64,000 bases of DNA, taken from the NCBI GenBank assembly GCA_037447655.1, contig JBBHKE010001671.1:230261-294260 (forward strand). The letters are read 5' to 3'. The notes beneath the pieces were generated by a model. The model saw nothing but the letters and a program-made list of their open reading frames with translations, did no database searches and had not been told where the DNA came from. The translations under genes were made by a program, and so were the position numbers. The DNA is from Zygnema cylindricum (taxonomy: Eukaryota; Streptophyta; Zygnematophyceae; Zygnematales; Zygnemataceae). Shown piece after piece: positions 23,390 to 34,599 of the stretch. Position 1 is the first letter of the stretch. Every line of letters begins with the position of its first letter.

Positions 23390-23900
23390 TTTTATGAACA
23401 GTACCCCCTTGACATTGCTACAGCAGTCGGGGTATTGAGCAGGAGCCTAGAGAATCCGAGAAAATCTGATTTTGATGCAGCAAGAAGAGTCTTAAGATAT
23501 TTGGCAAGGACTAAAGATCTCAAACTCACACTAGGGGGAGGAGAAGAGAAGTTGCAAACATGGAGTGATGCAGGCTATGGTGACATGCAAAGCCGGAAAT
23601 CCACCACGGGATTCGTTTTGCAAATTGGAAACAAAACTTGCAGTTGGAGTAGCAAACTTCAAAAGGTTACAGCACACTCAACAATGGAGTCAGAATATAT
23701 GGCAGAAAGCTCGGCCCTCAAAAAACTCTTTAGGTAAAATCCATGTTTCAAGAACTAGGATACATGCAGGTTGGGCCATTGGTGATCTGGTGTGATAATC
23801 AAGCTGCCATTGCCATTGCCTCTAACCCAAGTCACCACTTCTAGAGTAAGCACATTGATGTATGATTACACTTTGTAAGAGAAAATGTGTTCGCTAGGGC
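23390..23900 (+). pseudogene. pol: Copia RNase H, family D
   Basis: The frame at 23231-23737 reads DIATAVGVLSRSLENPRKSDF, then the RNase H core TWSDAGYGDMQSRKSTTGFV, SSKLQKVTAHSTMESEYMAE. Acidic catalytic positions D (WSDAGYG) and E (MESEYM) are present. After a stop at 23737 the homologous frame resumes with DNQAAIAIASNPSHHF (about 23797-23850). RT and everything upstream are missing. It differs from families A and F in sequence. Confidence 0.75.
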
Positions 23901-24284
23901 GATCAAATTATGTTATCAGCTAGACGTTTGGCAAAAATGATTGTTGTTATGCTTATTAAAGCTCTTCCTGCTCTCAAGCTCAAGTTTTCTAGGGATGCAA
24001 TAGGATTGGGTGAATAGATGAGTTGATGCATTGCAATACAACCATGTTGCGCTGCTATACTGCCAAGCTGCCTTGAGTGTGACATCGCAGTTGCGCTGAT
24101 ACATTAAGTCTAAAGGTTTATGGGAGTGTTGATTTTGGAAAACAGTATGTCTGAGTAAATAAGTGTGACGAACAGGAAGACAAATCTATAAGCACACGCG
24201 TCATCGCTTAAAGCACATTACAGGTATCTTGGATTGGCACTTATATCCACATATACATGTCACACATTGAGAAGAGACAACGGG

Positions 24285-24375
24285 GTTGCGATGCAGCAAC
24301 ACAACTACAATGCAACAACGCAACAACAATGCAGCAACGCAACTGCGATGCAGCAACCCAGCTGCGACCCTGTCA
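24285..24375. repeat. GCAACAAC / GATGCAGCAAC repeat
   Basis: An irregular array of caacaacgcaac and gatgcagcaac words within the family D LTR. The complementary GTTGCGTTGCTA words recur in the family B tails (6340-6510, 14120-14270). Confidence 0.65.
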
Positions 24376-24517
24376 GTACAAAGCGGCAACGACGAAGTTA
24401 AGGCAACGCAATTGCAATCACATTTGATATGGTCCGCACGGAAAACGCAGCGTCCGATATTTTTAATGTGATTCTGTACAGTACAGAGCAACTGCGATAG
24501 ATACGATTCTAGTCAAC

Positions 24518-24568
24518 TTAGTGGTTAGCTTAGTGGTAGCTTAGTGGTAGCTCAGTGGTAGCTTGACA
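24518..24568. repeat. Tandem repeat, about 12-bp unit (agcttagtggt)
   Basis: Four near-identical units tagcttagtggt in a row, the last with a ctcagtgg variant, inside the family D LTR. Confidence 0.75.
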
Positions 24569-24890
24569 GATTAGCGTTAGCTTGGTGGTTTGACGTACCT
24601 CTCAGGTACACTGGTATTGCCGATACAACACAAGTATAAGACTTAGGACTCAGAACACACTATGTATCCAGACTTCCAAGTAGTAAAACTGTAGACAGCT
24701 TTTCGGAAATTTCTGAGTATTATATCTTGAGTGTTGTCGGATCAATTGTACTGAAACTTCGCAAGTTGTCAATGTTTATGTTGTTTTATACTTTGATAGA
24801 ATTTTGTGAAGTTTGGATGCTTGTATAAGATTTGGTGAGCACTTGAAAACAATTGTTTGGTACGATTCTTCATAGCTTATGAGAGTGTAT

Positions 24891-26560
24891 CATGTCTACT
24901 TCTACTTCTACTTTTGCTCCTCCACTTGCACTGGTGGTCATAGAACAACACAAATCACTTATGTCCTAACATACGTGCGGGGAAGAAATTAAATTGTTAC
25001 AACTTTTAGAAAAGGTTACAGCTTCTGAATAGAAAATAATATTTTTTAGCACAATATTTGCATTAGATTGAGCGTTTTTTTCGCTATGATTATAAATTTG
25101 AGCTTAATATTTTGTGAACGGTTAATGATATGCTTAAAGGTAAGTTTATTATATTTGTAAATCATTTTCATTATAGATTATATAACTTTCAGCATGAATT
25201 TATGTTAATCTAAAATTATAATTTTTACGGGTTCCGATGTGTGTGTTATTCATTGTGAAGTTCTACGAGTAATATCACTCACCGTAACATTTTGTGAATT
25301 TTTTTGAAATTATGATTCATTAAAAATCATTTTGATTTATTCTATATATATTTTTAAGCAAGCCTTTTTAGGATGCGATTTCTATTATAATTTTCTTCGT
25401 TAGTTGTTAAATAAAACGGATTTACTAAATGTTTGCGCATCGGTTTCGAAAAATCAGATTTTAAAAGATCGGAACTATATATCATTCAAAACCAAATAGT
25501 ACTATGCAATGAATTGAGTTGCAATGTCACTATTTTTTTATTTTTTATCCTCTTCTAGTAAGTTTGGATGTTTTATCTTACATAGGGAGACTGTTTACAG
25601 ACCCAAAAAAGACAAGATTTAATAGTTGATCTAATGTGAATATTCCATGAGAACATGGGCCTAGGATGGCATTTTTCTTGCAAGAATTGAATTAAATCAT
25701 AATTAGTTTTATATTGTTCTCCTGTCGAAGAAAAAATCTCTTAATGGATGTTTCAAATTCATGGAAATCTCAGATGTTGGTATAATTTTTCCAAATAAGT
25801 TGCTATCTACACTTAATGTGTTTCAATTATTCATGATGAAAGGAGTCCAATACCCCACATATAAAATCCACACTAATGCTGGTTTAAATCAAACATCCAC
25901 AAAAAATCTGGTGTGATGGACACAAATTCAATTTGATCCGTACCGATTTTGGGACAAAATATCTAAACCGAATTCGGCTTCGCAAGTTTTTTTTTTGTAA
26001 AATATCTAATCAGACGTGAAATCCTCTATAAGTATGGTACAAATGTGATGAAATTCACACTAAATGTGGTTCAATTTTGAAGGCTGAGATTCGGCCGTAT
26101 ATTCTGGTGGAAATTAGTGCGAGATGATAAACTTGAGAATCTTATGATAAAACAAATTGTGTTGAAAAAAAAATATTACTTTGAAAGAAAGTGTATCCAA
26201 GCTCGATGAATATCCATCCAAAATTGTATCGTAGGCCAATATTTTTGCAAAAAATACCATTTTTTCATGTAAAAAAACCAGAAAGTGCTTTAGGTTACAA
26301 TTTTTTTGTCTTTTGGGAAATACACAAGATGTATTTATGATATGTTTTTACTGTTTTTTAGTGTGTTAGTGATGCGGCTAGACAACATTACAGATAAACT
26401 GTGATATTTTCATTTTTTTTTTTTTTTTGAGTTTGAATTTCACAAAAAATCAGTTTAAATAAACATTATATGTTTCTACAAAGTTCCAAAGACTAAAAAA
26501 AGCACAATTATAACAAGCGCCAAAAAAATCCCGCAAACTACAAATTTTTTTTTGTTTCAA
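24891..26560. other. Unassigned AT-rich DNA
   Basis: No coding frame of note on either strand. Very AT-rich with many homopolymer runs. Confidence 0.5.
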
Positions 26561-26565
26561 TTTGC

Positions 26566-27264
26566 TTATCTCCTTGATATGTCCCGTAGACTCCATTTGT
26601 TCACAAATTGGCGATATTGCAACCTGTCCAATGCCGTACTTAATGTTACAGCATCCACTCTTGGTGTTATTTTAACTTCTTCTAAGATGACATTCCAATT
26701 ATAAAACCTCCGAGATTCTCTTTTCCTCCAACTAGTTCCACTTAATTCTAAATCCGCGGTGGAAGACAACGCACGTATACCATCATGGTATGCTTTCCAT
26801 ACCTCTTTTACAGTGTGTAGTCGGGCTCCAATTTGAGTCATCAAAGGAATTTGATTCGATTTTTCTTGAACAAGAGGTGGAAATTCTTCAGTTGTTCTTG
26901 CCGTTTCTACATGGGTTTCATGTTGCTCGTATTCACTTCGAGGAACATAACGTTTAGGAGTCCTGATTCCCATGGCTAATTCACCTTCTTATGATTTATT
27001 TTGATTTTGAGAGAATTGTCTTTCATACAACGTCTCTTCGTGATTGTCTATCATCCGGATAATATGGGTTAACTTCTCATCTATATTACACATTTTCTTT
27101 TTCAAACTTGAAAGCGTCTTTTTTACATAACACATTTCCTCTCCCATTAAATCAATTTTTCTTCTACAAGTTTGATTCCATATAAATAACGAATCAACTG
27201 ATTTTCCCACATGTGAGATGGTAATTGGCACATTTGCTTCAACATCAGCAATTAAAGCCCACAT
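26566..27264 (-). pseudogene. Coiled coil plus GCR1_C-like DNA-binding domain (Crypton C-terminus)
   Basis: One reading frame of about 232 codons interrupted by a single TAA near 26989. The first 91 residues (27264-26989) form a heptad-like region (MGEEMCYVKKTLSSLKKKMC). Residues after the stop include TVKEVWKAYHDGIRAL, GTSWRKRESRRFYNW and VILEEVK, matching the W-x-E/A-Y ... W-R ... F-Y-x-R/W pattern of the yeast Gcr1 C-terminal domain. That domain is known in fungal regulators and in Crypton recombinases. It lies directly downstream of recombinase-like sequence on the same strand. Confidence 0.55.
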
Positions 27265-27529
27265 GTTTGATACTTCAAGACAAGGTTTTTTTTACTTTAT
27301 CTTTCAACAACAACCATAAAGGAGATTGGAACATCTTGTGCTGGATAATAAGAAGATCAAAAAATAAATCTTGAAAACAAATTATGGTCTTGAAAAAACA
27401 CAGTTTTAAGCTATAACATGGTTTAAAAGAAATTTTGAGCGATTAAATCTCATTTGGATTTGGAAGCTCGAACATTTTTTCTGCACCATAAAACATTTGT
27501 ATGCTTTTAATTGAAGAATATTTAATTAA

Positions 27530-27730
27530 ATATTAAACAAAAAAAAAAATTACCCAAAAAAAAAGAAAAACAAATATGAAATTAGAAAAAATAGAAAAAA
27601 AAAACAAAAAGACAAAAAAAACAAATTAAAAAAAAAAAAAAAAAAAAACAAAAAAATTAAATAAAAAAAAAAACAAATTATGAAAAAAAATTGGAAAAAT
27701 AGAAAAAACGAACAAAAACACCAAAAAAAC
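27530..27730. repeat. Poly(A)-rich low-complexity tract
   Basis: About 200 bp that is almost all A on the plus strand with isolated C, T and G. The 75-codon Phe-rich minus-strand frame across it is an artefact. It falls between the recombinase-like and GCR1_C-like pieces, possibly inside an intron. Confidence 0.8.
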
Positions 27731-27867
27731 TTAAACAGGAAATGGAATGGTGGGAATAAAACAATGGAAGGAAACACCGTTTCGAATGGCTGTAATACAA
27801 AGAGTAGAAAAGGGTTCCAGCGTAGAACGAGTTAGAAAAGATTTCCAAGTGTTGTTCTCGTGGCCAG

Positions 27868-27903
27868 AAGCTTGAAGTAGAAGCTTGAAGTAGAAGCTTG
27901 AAA
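27868..27903. repeat. 15-bp tandem repeat (agaagcttgaagt)
   Basis: Three consecutive copies of agaagcttgaagtag, the last degraded. On the minus strand it encodes repeated Ser/Phe codons at the end of the recombinase-like exon. Confidence 0.75.
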
Positions 27904-29473
27904 AAGAATGTTGGTAGGCAAATCTGTGATGTATGAGTAGGAGAAATGGTCCGATATCCAACGTCCCATCACTTTGATGGCTTCTCCATCAGCACTGAAA
28001 TATTTACCATAAAAAGAATCAAACTTGGGAAATTAGAACAAAGATAACAAAACTTCATTATTTCAAATAAATGCATGATAAAAATTAAATGTTGAGTTTA
28101 CAAAAACGCACCCTCCTATCGCCAACATCGTTGCTCCTTCAGCACGACATAGTTGCTCCTTCACCAAGTCTAACATAGGTTTTATGAGAAAAAGAAATAT
28201 TTTTGGTTTTGAATGTTTATTCAATCTACTTAAATTGTGCATTATACCAAAGAGGTTGCATGAACAATGTTTCATTCCTGGTTGATTTTTCTCTTAAACT
28301 CTCCCTTCCATGAAAGGTTCCCCGTACTAAGTTTCTTTCACCAAAAACTTGCAAATTGCATTTTTATTTGTAGCTAATTCCCATCTCAAAAAAATTTGTT
28401 TGGCCACAACACCTACCAGACAAATAAAAATGTCTAAATGGTGATTTATAGGATAAAGTTTGCACCGCCATTCTACAAAAAAAAATACCATAAAAAAAAC
28501 ACTAAAAAATTAGTAAAATTTGTTTTTGGGTTATGTACGAAACATTTAAAAAATACACAATTTTTTGAAAGCTCCAGTTTTATAAAGTACTTCCTGTATT
28601 AGTTTTCATGTTTCTTTTAACCATCGCCCAAACACAACCCTTGTCTGACCCAAGATAAAAAAGATCATACGAATAAACATTCGCTAACTGAGCGTTTATG
28701 GAATCATGGCCACGACTAAGACACGTATGGTTCATGATAAATTGAATCCTACAAAAAACAAAAACAAAACAACAAAGAGACACAAAATGATAATATTTCA
28801 AATATAATATGAGCTTTCGTTGAAAAGAATGTACTTTTTCTCCAAAAAAACAAAAAATTTAACACAAAAAAAACAACACAAAAAGATGATCATGTTACAA
28901 ATGTAATGGGATCTTTATTTTAAAAGAATGCATTATTTCTCCCAAAAAATATAAATTGCGCATAATTTTTGCGTTTTAAATGGACTTTGGAGGTATCCCC
29001 TAAAATTTTTTAGAATCTTTTAGAAAACATTAAAAAAAAGTGCAATATGAATTCAAAAAATGAAATCGACACCCTAAAAAAAAACACTGCATAAGAAACT
29101 GAAAAGAAATGCACCCAATAAAATAAAGTGTAAAGTAAAAAAAGAATATAAATCGAAAAAATGAAATACAAGATTTAGTATTTTTATCAATACATACCTC
29201 ACTTGAATGCTGGTGTATGGATCCATTCCTACCTTTTTTTATTTGTGCTTTCCTTTCGCCAACTCTAACCAAAATGTTGAAAACTCTTTGTAATCTGCAA
29301 GAGAATACGCTTTTCATATATTTTCTTAAAATTTGGTGTATTTTTTTTAGACTCCTATAAAAATTTTAGGATGATATTGTTGTCTTTATAGTTTTCACCC
29401 GTCCGTCTTTTTATGGCTAATTGCGTTTTATATGAGTCTAGGATTCCTTTCACCCATTGTATCACTGTGGTAT

Positions 29474-29585
29474 AGCTCTTATTTTTTTTATTCACAAATA
29501 GTCTAATATCCCCATCAAGTGTAATAGCCAGCTCTTATTTTTTTTATTCACTGATAGTCTAATATCCCCATCAAGTGTAATAGCC
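29474..29585. repeat. Tandem duplication, 56-bp unit x2
   Basis: Two adjacent copies starting agctcttattttttttattc at 29474 and 29530, differing only at an acaaatag / actgatag position. Near identity suggests recent origin. Confidence 0.85.
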
Positions 29586-29589
29586 ACAT

Positions 29590-30660
29590 ATAGGTGCCCT
29601 TGTCCACTCCAAAAAATTCCATACTGATTTAAATCAACTTAATAAGCTTATGTTATGTTTGGGTTACGTTGTTTTAATGTATCTTTGATGATCTGTGCTC
29701 TACCTAACTCACTATATTATGGGGGGAATTTTATTTCCACATTGTTATTGTCATCTTCTAAATAAACGATTTTTTTACTGTTTCCAAATGTGAGCCCTTA
29801 CACAATACTAGGTGAAATTTGGAAAATTCCCTTAAGCCAAAAAAACATTGAAAAGAAAAAAATTATGAAAAAAAACAAATAAACATTATAAAAAAATAAT
29901 AATAATAAAAACCTTTGAAAAGTTTAATTTAAAAGAAAGGAGTTGAAAGAAAAACAAGTAAAAGAATAAAAAAAGATGAAATAAAAAAAAGAAAAAAAAA
30001 AACAAAAATGCAAATACAAACTGTAAGATTTAGGGTTAGGCTGTAGGATTTAGGGTTAGCTTGTAGGGTTTAGGGTTAGGCTGTATGATTTAGCTGTAGG
30101 TTTTAACACCAAATACGTTTAAACGTAAATCAAAACCTATGATTAAAGCGTACGTAATAGATAGATTAACGTACATCCATATTTACTTACGTTTCAAAAC
30201 ATGGTTGTTCATGGCGTATAGTGTGAACGATTTAATCGCAACAAATTATATATAACACACGCATTGAACCTTTTGAAAATTGTAAAAATTGTTAATGAAT
30301 TTTGGTCCGTACTATTCAGTACATGTAAACAAAAATATATTTCACATATGCCGCAGTTTGTAAGTTTTCCATTAAATAGGCACCAAAATATTGTATGTGT
30401 CAAAGTATGTATCACACTCCCTTTATGCATCGAAAACTCTTCATAGACTAGTAACTAATGTGATAAAAGATGTAAATAAAAGTTGTAGAGCCTCGATCAA
30501 ATCTCGGGTGACGCAACATTTTTGTAAAAGTCGCTATGTCTAATACTATCTCACAGGCAGTCGTGGCCGCCATCTCTCTCTTTCTCTAAGACAAAATACG
30601 ACCGCTCCCTTTTTCTATCTCTAAGACAAAATACGAATGCACACAGATAAAACATAGACC
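29590..30660. other. Unassigned AT-rich DNA
   Basis: No recognisable gene. It holds A-rich low-complexity sequence around 29860-30010 and the telomere-like 20-mer array listed separately. Confidence 0.5.
30021..30100 (+). repeat. 20-bp tandem repeat containing telomere-like TTTAGGG
   Basis: Four units of exactly 20 bp, consensus ctgtaggatttagggttagg, at 30021, 30041, 30061 and 30081. The first three each contain TTTAGGG, the Arabidopsis-type plant telomere heptamer. The fourth is mutated. This is an interstitial minisatellite and not a telomere, because the heptamer is not itself in tandem. Confidence 0.8.
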
Positions 30661-30689
30661 ATGTATGAATGACATTTTTACATTAACCA

Positions 30690-30845
30690 TTGCTCGATAT
30701 AATTTTTCTTTTTTTTTTAAGATACGATCACATTAATCCAAAAGGAGAAATACATATCTTTCATCTATCTCTACTCTAATTCTCCTTACCATACATCGAA
30801 GTCCCAAATGTCTTCACCCAAATTATTTTCCCCTTGTCAAGTGTT
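30690..30845 (-). pseudogene. hAT transposase C-terminal tail fragment
   Basis: The minus strand reads NLGEDIWDFDVW, resembling the acidic tail DSEEDIVDFDVG that ends the hAT transposase at 46540-46600. Downstream nucleotides (agatagatgaaagat) also resemble that locus. Only the tail is present, so it is a fragment of a second hAT copy flanking the gypsy element. Confidence 0.4.
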
Positions 30846-30850
30846 TCTGA

Positions 30851-31118
30851 GTAACGTGAGGGAAGGGCCCATAGCCCAGAGTCGTCAGCATCAGAGTCAT
30901 GAAAATAACCCCTAAATACAACTGCTTCCCAGAATGATGATCATGCCCAATGCTGCCCACATCCCTCGCATAGATATGCATGCAAAATAGGAGAGACAAT
31001 CGGACAGGGTATAGGGATGAGTGCAGGGGAAGGCGAAAGTTATCGCCTCCCCCATCCTTCCACCCCCCCTGGCCGGGGAAAGGGATTTGGGTCTCGGTAA
31101 TCGGGCTGATATCCCAAT
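30851..31118 (-). repeat. Repeat R, copy 1 (outside gypsy 3' LTR)
   Basis: Starts gtaacgtgagggaagggcc and runs about 268 bp, with homologous blocks (gatgatcatg, catagatatgcatgcaaaat, gggatgagtgca) to 32227-32500. The two copies flank the gypsy LTR at 31123-32208 in direct orientation. Confidence 0.75.
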
Positions 31119-31122
31119 TCCA

Positions 31123-32208
31123 TGCTTTGTCTACGGGAAGTCAATCTTACTTGTAACCTCAAAACCCACTGTCTTGATTAAAGAGGTTTTAGTTTACTCC
31201 GGGATGGTCACTCCAAAGCAAATACAACTCCATATGAAGACACAAATGCACTACCACGTAGAAATATATAGGTAATAAGATTGGCTTTCCAGATTTAACA
31301 ATATCACCTTGCCCCAAAAAAGAGAAAAAAAGAAAGAGCATGTGAAATATAGCGAAGCAAGCTTAACATAGCCCAGCAAGAAACGATGACAATAAGAGAT
31401 AGGTGACCCCTCTCCCGATAGTATCGTAAATAGGTATGGTGCTCTTTTAACTTTCGGTGTCCGCAACACAAGACCAACTAGACTATTATTTGTTTCAAAC
31501 AGCAAAAAGTCCAAAAATCACCCAAAAAGCAGATAGTGCCAACTACCCCCCCGCCGTGTGATTCCCACAAAAGATATATCCAAAACCAAGATTGCAATAG
31601 AGTCAAATGAGAACAAAGATTCTCCAAAAGAAGGTTTGTTGACAGGAGACACTATTGAAAAGCAACGTGTCTCCTTCGACCCCTGAGCGGAAAACAAGTG
31701 TATTTTAACTGACATAAGACAAACTAATCCGTACTACACTTGGGGCAAAAAGTTTTGCTCCGGACTGGGGCTAGATCCGCGGCCGGGAGTAATTATTTGG
31801 TCCACTATTATAAGACAAAGTTATGAAAGGACACTAACTTGCCAAACTTTGACCTAATGTAATTAATGGACCAAAAGTCAGTTCAGCCTGAGCTAAATTC
31901 CTACTAACGGCTAACAGCATAATCTAGATGCAAACCTGGAAAGTTACGTGGCAATCCACAATGTACCCCCCACGGAGGTTGTCCGAAACTGGTCCAGGTA
32001 ATGGAATTGTTATCTTTGAAACAGTAGAACTTGGTCATTAGGCCTCCGTTAGACACGAAATAAAGTGCGTTTCAATCAATTTAGGAAATACAAGGATCTC
32101 GTCCAGCTTGGTGCACTCCCTCCTCTATACTCAGAAGACCGTATAGGGTCAAAAGGGCCCAGAAATCAGTGAAATACAGGTGTGCTTGAAAAGTACACAA
32201 GCTTGACA
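31123..32208 (-). repeat. Gypsy element 3' LTR
   Basis: About 1.09 kb, starting tgctttgtctacggg and ending gcttgaca. It aligns by eye with 45265-46439 (shared blocks gggatggtcactccaaagca and actaccacgtagaaatatat). The exact inner and outer ends are inferred from where similarity stops at TG and CA. Confidence 0.7.
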
Positions 32209-32226
32209 GCTGTCGAACGTGCCGCA

Positions 32227-32500
32227 GTAACGTGAGGGAAGGGCCAAGAGCCTAGAGTCGTCGACATCGGACTTTTGAAAATAACCCGCAAATGCGATTG
32301 CTTCCCAAAATGATGATCATGAATAATCTTCCCCACATCCCTCCCATAGATATGCATGCAAAATAGGAGAGTCGCTTGAAGAATGAATAGGGATGAGTGC
32401 ACAGGAAGGCGAAAGTTATCCCCTCCCTTTTCTTTCCCCCCCCTTTGGCTGTGGAAAGGGATTTAGGTCTTGGTAATCGAGCTGATATCCCAATCCCCCC
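32227..32500 (-). repeat. Repeat R, copy 2 (inside gypsy, next to 3' LTR)
   Basis: Direct repeat of 30851-31118. The run of eight or nine C (purines on the minus strand) near 32440 may include the element's polypurine tract. Confidence 0.7.
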
Positions 32501-32749
32501 CCCTCTTTGTCAACCGTGACTAAGATATAAAAATAATTACCCGCTCTATTCGCTGTTCCCAAAAAACCAAGAGTTGGAGGGTAGAGGGTGTGGCTCCCAA
32601 GAAGACATGCTGAAAGCCAACACTGACCACACTGGTTAGAGACCAATATATCGTGCAGCTGGGAGGAATGATTCCAAGCTGAGGAACAGGAAAGAGGATT
32701 AACAAAGTTAGTTAAGTGGAAAGTGGGTTCGTCTTCCAATCCGCGCAGA

Positions 32750-33800
32750 TGGCAAGGGCCACATTGATCTGATTCTATTTAATTCTTCGACCAACCTTTC
32801 CCTCTAATGTATGAACCCTTTTGTTGGAAAATTCGACCAATTTCAAAATTACTCTCCGGCAAAAATATCTAGCGTGTCCTTTTTATGTTGCATCCGATAT
32901 ACAAAGTCCCATGGCATAAATCGTCGCTACCGTGGCACGTAATTTCCGCTCCGACGTTGAGAATACCAGAACTGATCTCGGTGTTGAGCTGCATGGAAAT
33001 CCCCCTTGGCGAGAGGCATCTCTCGGTGGAGTATCTTGGCTTTGTTGGCAATCAATTTTTTGATTGTTCCCTAGTTATCAATCTTTGGAAGAACCACCGC
33101 TTGGGCCAATGCAGCCCCAAGTAGGATGGGACGCCGTCCAAATAGAATGAAGTAAGGGCTATTATAGTGGAGAGAAGCATGCCTGCTGAATCTATAACCA
33201 TAGAAATCCAAGGCACCCTTATGTCCCACTCCCCCAAATCTTCTTCAATTGCATATTTTTGTAGTGACCGCTTCACTGTTTGTACGCACCTTTCGGCGAA
33301 ATCGTCTGTTTGCGGGTGGTCACGGCTGGTTAGCCAATGGTCGACTAGACAATTTTCCAAAAGGTTGGAAAATTCTCCGGCAAATTCGGAGCGTTAGGTG
33401 GTTAGACTTCCATAGGCGCCCCAAATTGGGCTAAAACCCTTTGCAAAAAGGCATCCGCAATTGCCTTGGACTCCTTCCGAGGCAAAACCACCAACTCGAT
33501 CCACTTGGAAAAATGTTCTATTATGACTTGCACAAAGCAATTCCCCCGCTTGTTGGTCATAAAAGGTTCTAAAAGATCGAAAGACCAGTGATAAAACATT
33601 CTCCGGATAGGAAGCAAATGAAGCTCAATCCCACCTTTTTTGTCAAAAGTTGCCTTGACTCGATCGCTTGAGGAGCAATTTTGCACAATTCGGTTGACTT
33701 GGGTCCGCAACCCGTGCCACCAATAAGAGCCCGTAACCAAGGAAGTGGTTCGCTTTTGCCCGAAGTGTCCATATTGCTGATGGAGATTGGAAATCATAGT
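32750..33800 (-). pseudogene. pol: Ty3/gypsy integrase
   Basis: Frame 33797-33402 starts HQQYGHFGQKRTTSLV...YWWHGL and NCSSSDRVKATF, the HHCC zinc-binding region with the last Cys changed to Ser. It continues into the catalytic core (YHWSFDLLEPF, GNCFVQVIIEHFSKWIEL), giving the first Asp. Frame 33360-33052 has the C-terminal core (SRDHPQTDDFAERCVQTVKRSL) with the catalytic Glu. Remnants of the C-terminal module follow to about 32750. The frame breaks near 33400 and later stops disable it. Confidence 0.8.
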
Positions 33801-34199
33801 TTCTCAGTCTTAGGGGGGGGGAACCACTTTCCTTGTGTTGTTTGACCATTTCCAGAGGAGAACACCTCTGTCCTAATCGTACGTTGCCATTGAAGTCTAC
33901 ACTCAAGATAATTGAATTCTAGTGAAGTTGGAAAGAGGTGCCCCCTGTTGGATAGATTGGAGAGCATGGTGATTGTTCCCGATATCCTTACCTCGATACC
34001 TATGGGTGCCTACCCCTCCACATCGGCCAAGAAAATTGGTAGTTCCCTCCCAGATTGGGGAAGCCAGATGAAGGCGGAGGATGCTCCAATGAGTCCTTGA
34101 TTGATTTCCGAGTCCTCATGATGGCGAGCCCTTGTTGAATCCATGGTGGAGGGATCGGGATTCTTGCTAAGTCCGTCGGCAATTCTATGGATTTCCCTT

Positions 34200-34560
34200 G
34201 CCTAGTGAACAATGTCGAAATCATATTCTTGCAGGATAAGAACCCATATGGCGGTTTTGGCGGTAAACTTACTATTTTACATGATCCATTTGAGGGGTTT
34301 GGTGATCCGTAATCATGGTGAAATGGACCCCGTACAAATAAGGTTAGAAATGCTAGATTACCCCAACCGCTGGGACTAGCTCTCTGTGGTAACTACTATA
34401 ATTTCCCTCTGCTCTGTAGTTGCTTCGGCTCGCGTAGGCCACTACATATTAAACTACCACATCATCTACTTGAGCCAAAACCGCTCCGAACAAAAACCTG
34501 CTCCAATCAGTGTCAAGGAGGAAAGGCATGTGGTGATCAGGCATCCAGAGCATTAGGTGT
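34200..34560 (-). pseudogene. pol: Ty3/gypsy RNase H
   Basis: The minus strand reads LDTDWSRFLFGAVLAQ, then YASRSNYRAEGNYSSYHREL, the typical Ty3 RNase H core with its first Asp and the Glu region. Several stops interrupt it. It lies between RT and integrase, as expected for Ty3/gypsy. Confidence 0.7.
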
Positions 34561-34599
34561 TGGTTGTGAACATCCTTCAAGAACTAGAAGGCGATCTGT

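Larger units (their letters stand above)
23260..24890 (+). mobile_element. Family D copia 3' end with 3' LTR
   Basis: Plus-strand RNase H remnant (23390-23900), purine tract ggtttatgggag just before 24127, then an LTR starting tgttgattttgg. The LTR end is uncertain (about 24890, atca). The LTR contains GCAACAAC repeats and an AGCTTAGTGGT array. Confidence 0.6.
26566..29320 (-). pseudogene. Crypton-like tyrosine recombinase gene, decayed, probably intron-containing
   Basis: Minus-strand pieces occur in the order expected for a Crypton-type tyrosine recombinase. 29317-29170: KGRNGSIHQHSSEVCID. 28801-28580: CLSRGHDSINAQLANVYSYD, matching the first catalytic Arg region, then NMKTN like the conserved GKTN. 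About 28450-28120: an RWELATNKNAICKFL segment. About 27990-27800: MGRWISDHFSYSYITDLP, whose Tyr before LP is the likely nucleophile, then FLTRSTLEPF. 27264-26566 is a coiled coil plus a GCR1_C-like domain. AT-rich gaps with gt...ag borders (such as tttcag before the GRW exon at about 27994) look like introns. Frames are broken, so it is probably dead. Identification rests on motifs only. Confidence 0.5.

Noticed and set aside
27550-27777. 75-codon Phe-rich membrane-like ORF on the minus strand
   Set aside because: It is the translation of a poly(A) tract; no gene.
30021-30100. True telomere or subtelomere
   Set aside because: Only four 20-bp units with the heptamer once in each of three; no run of tandem heptamers.
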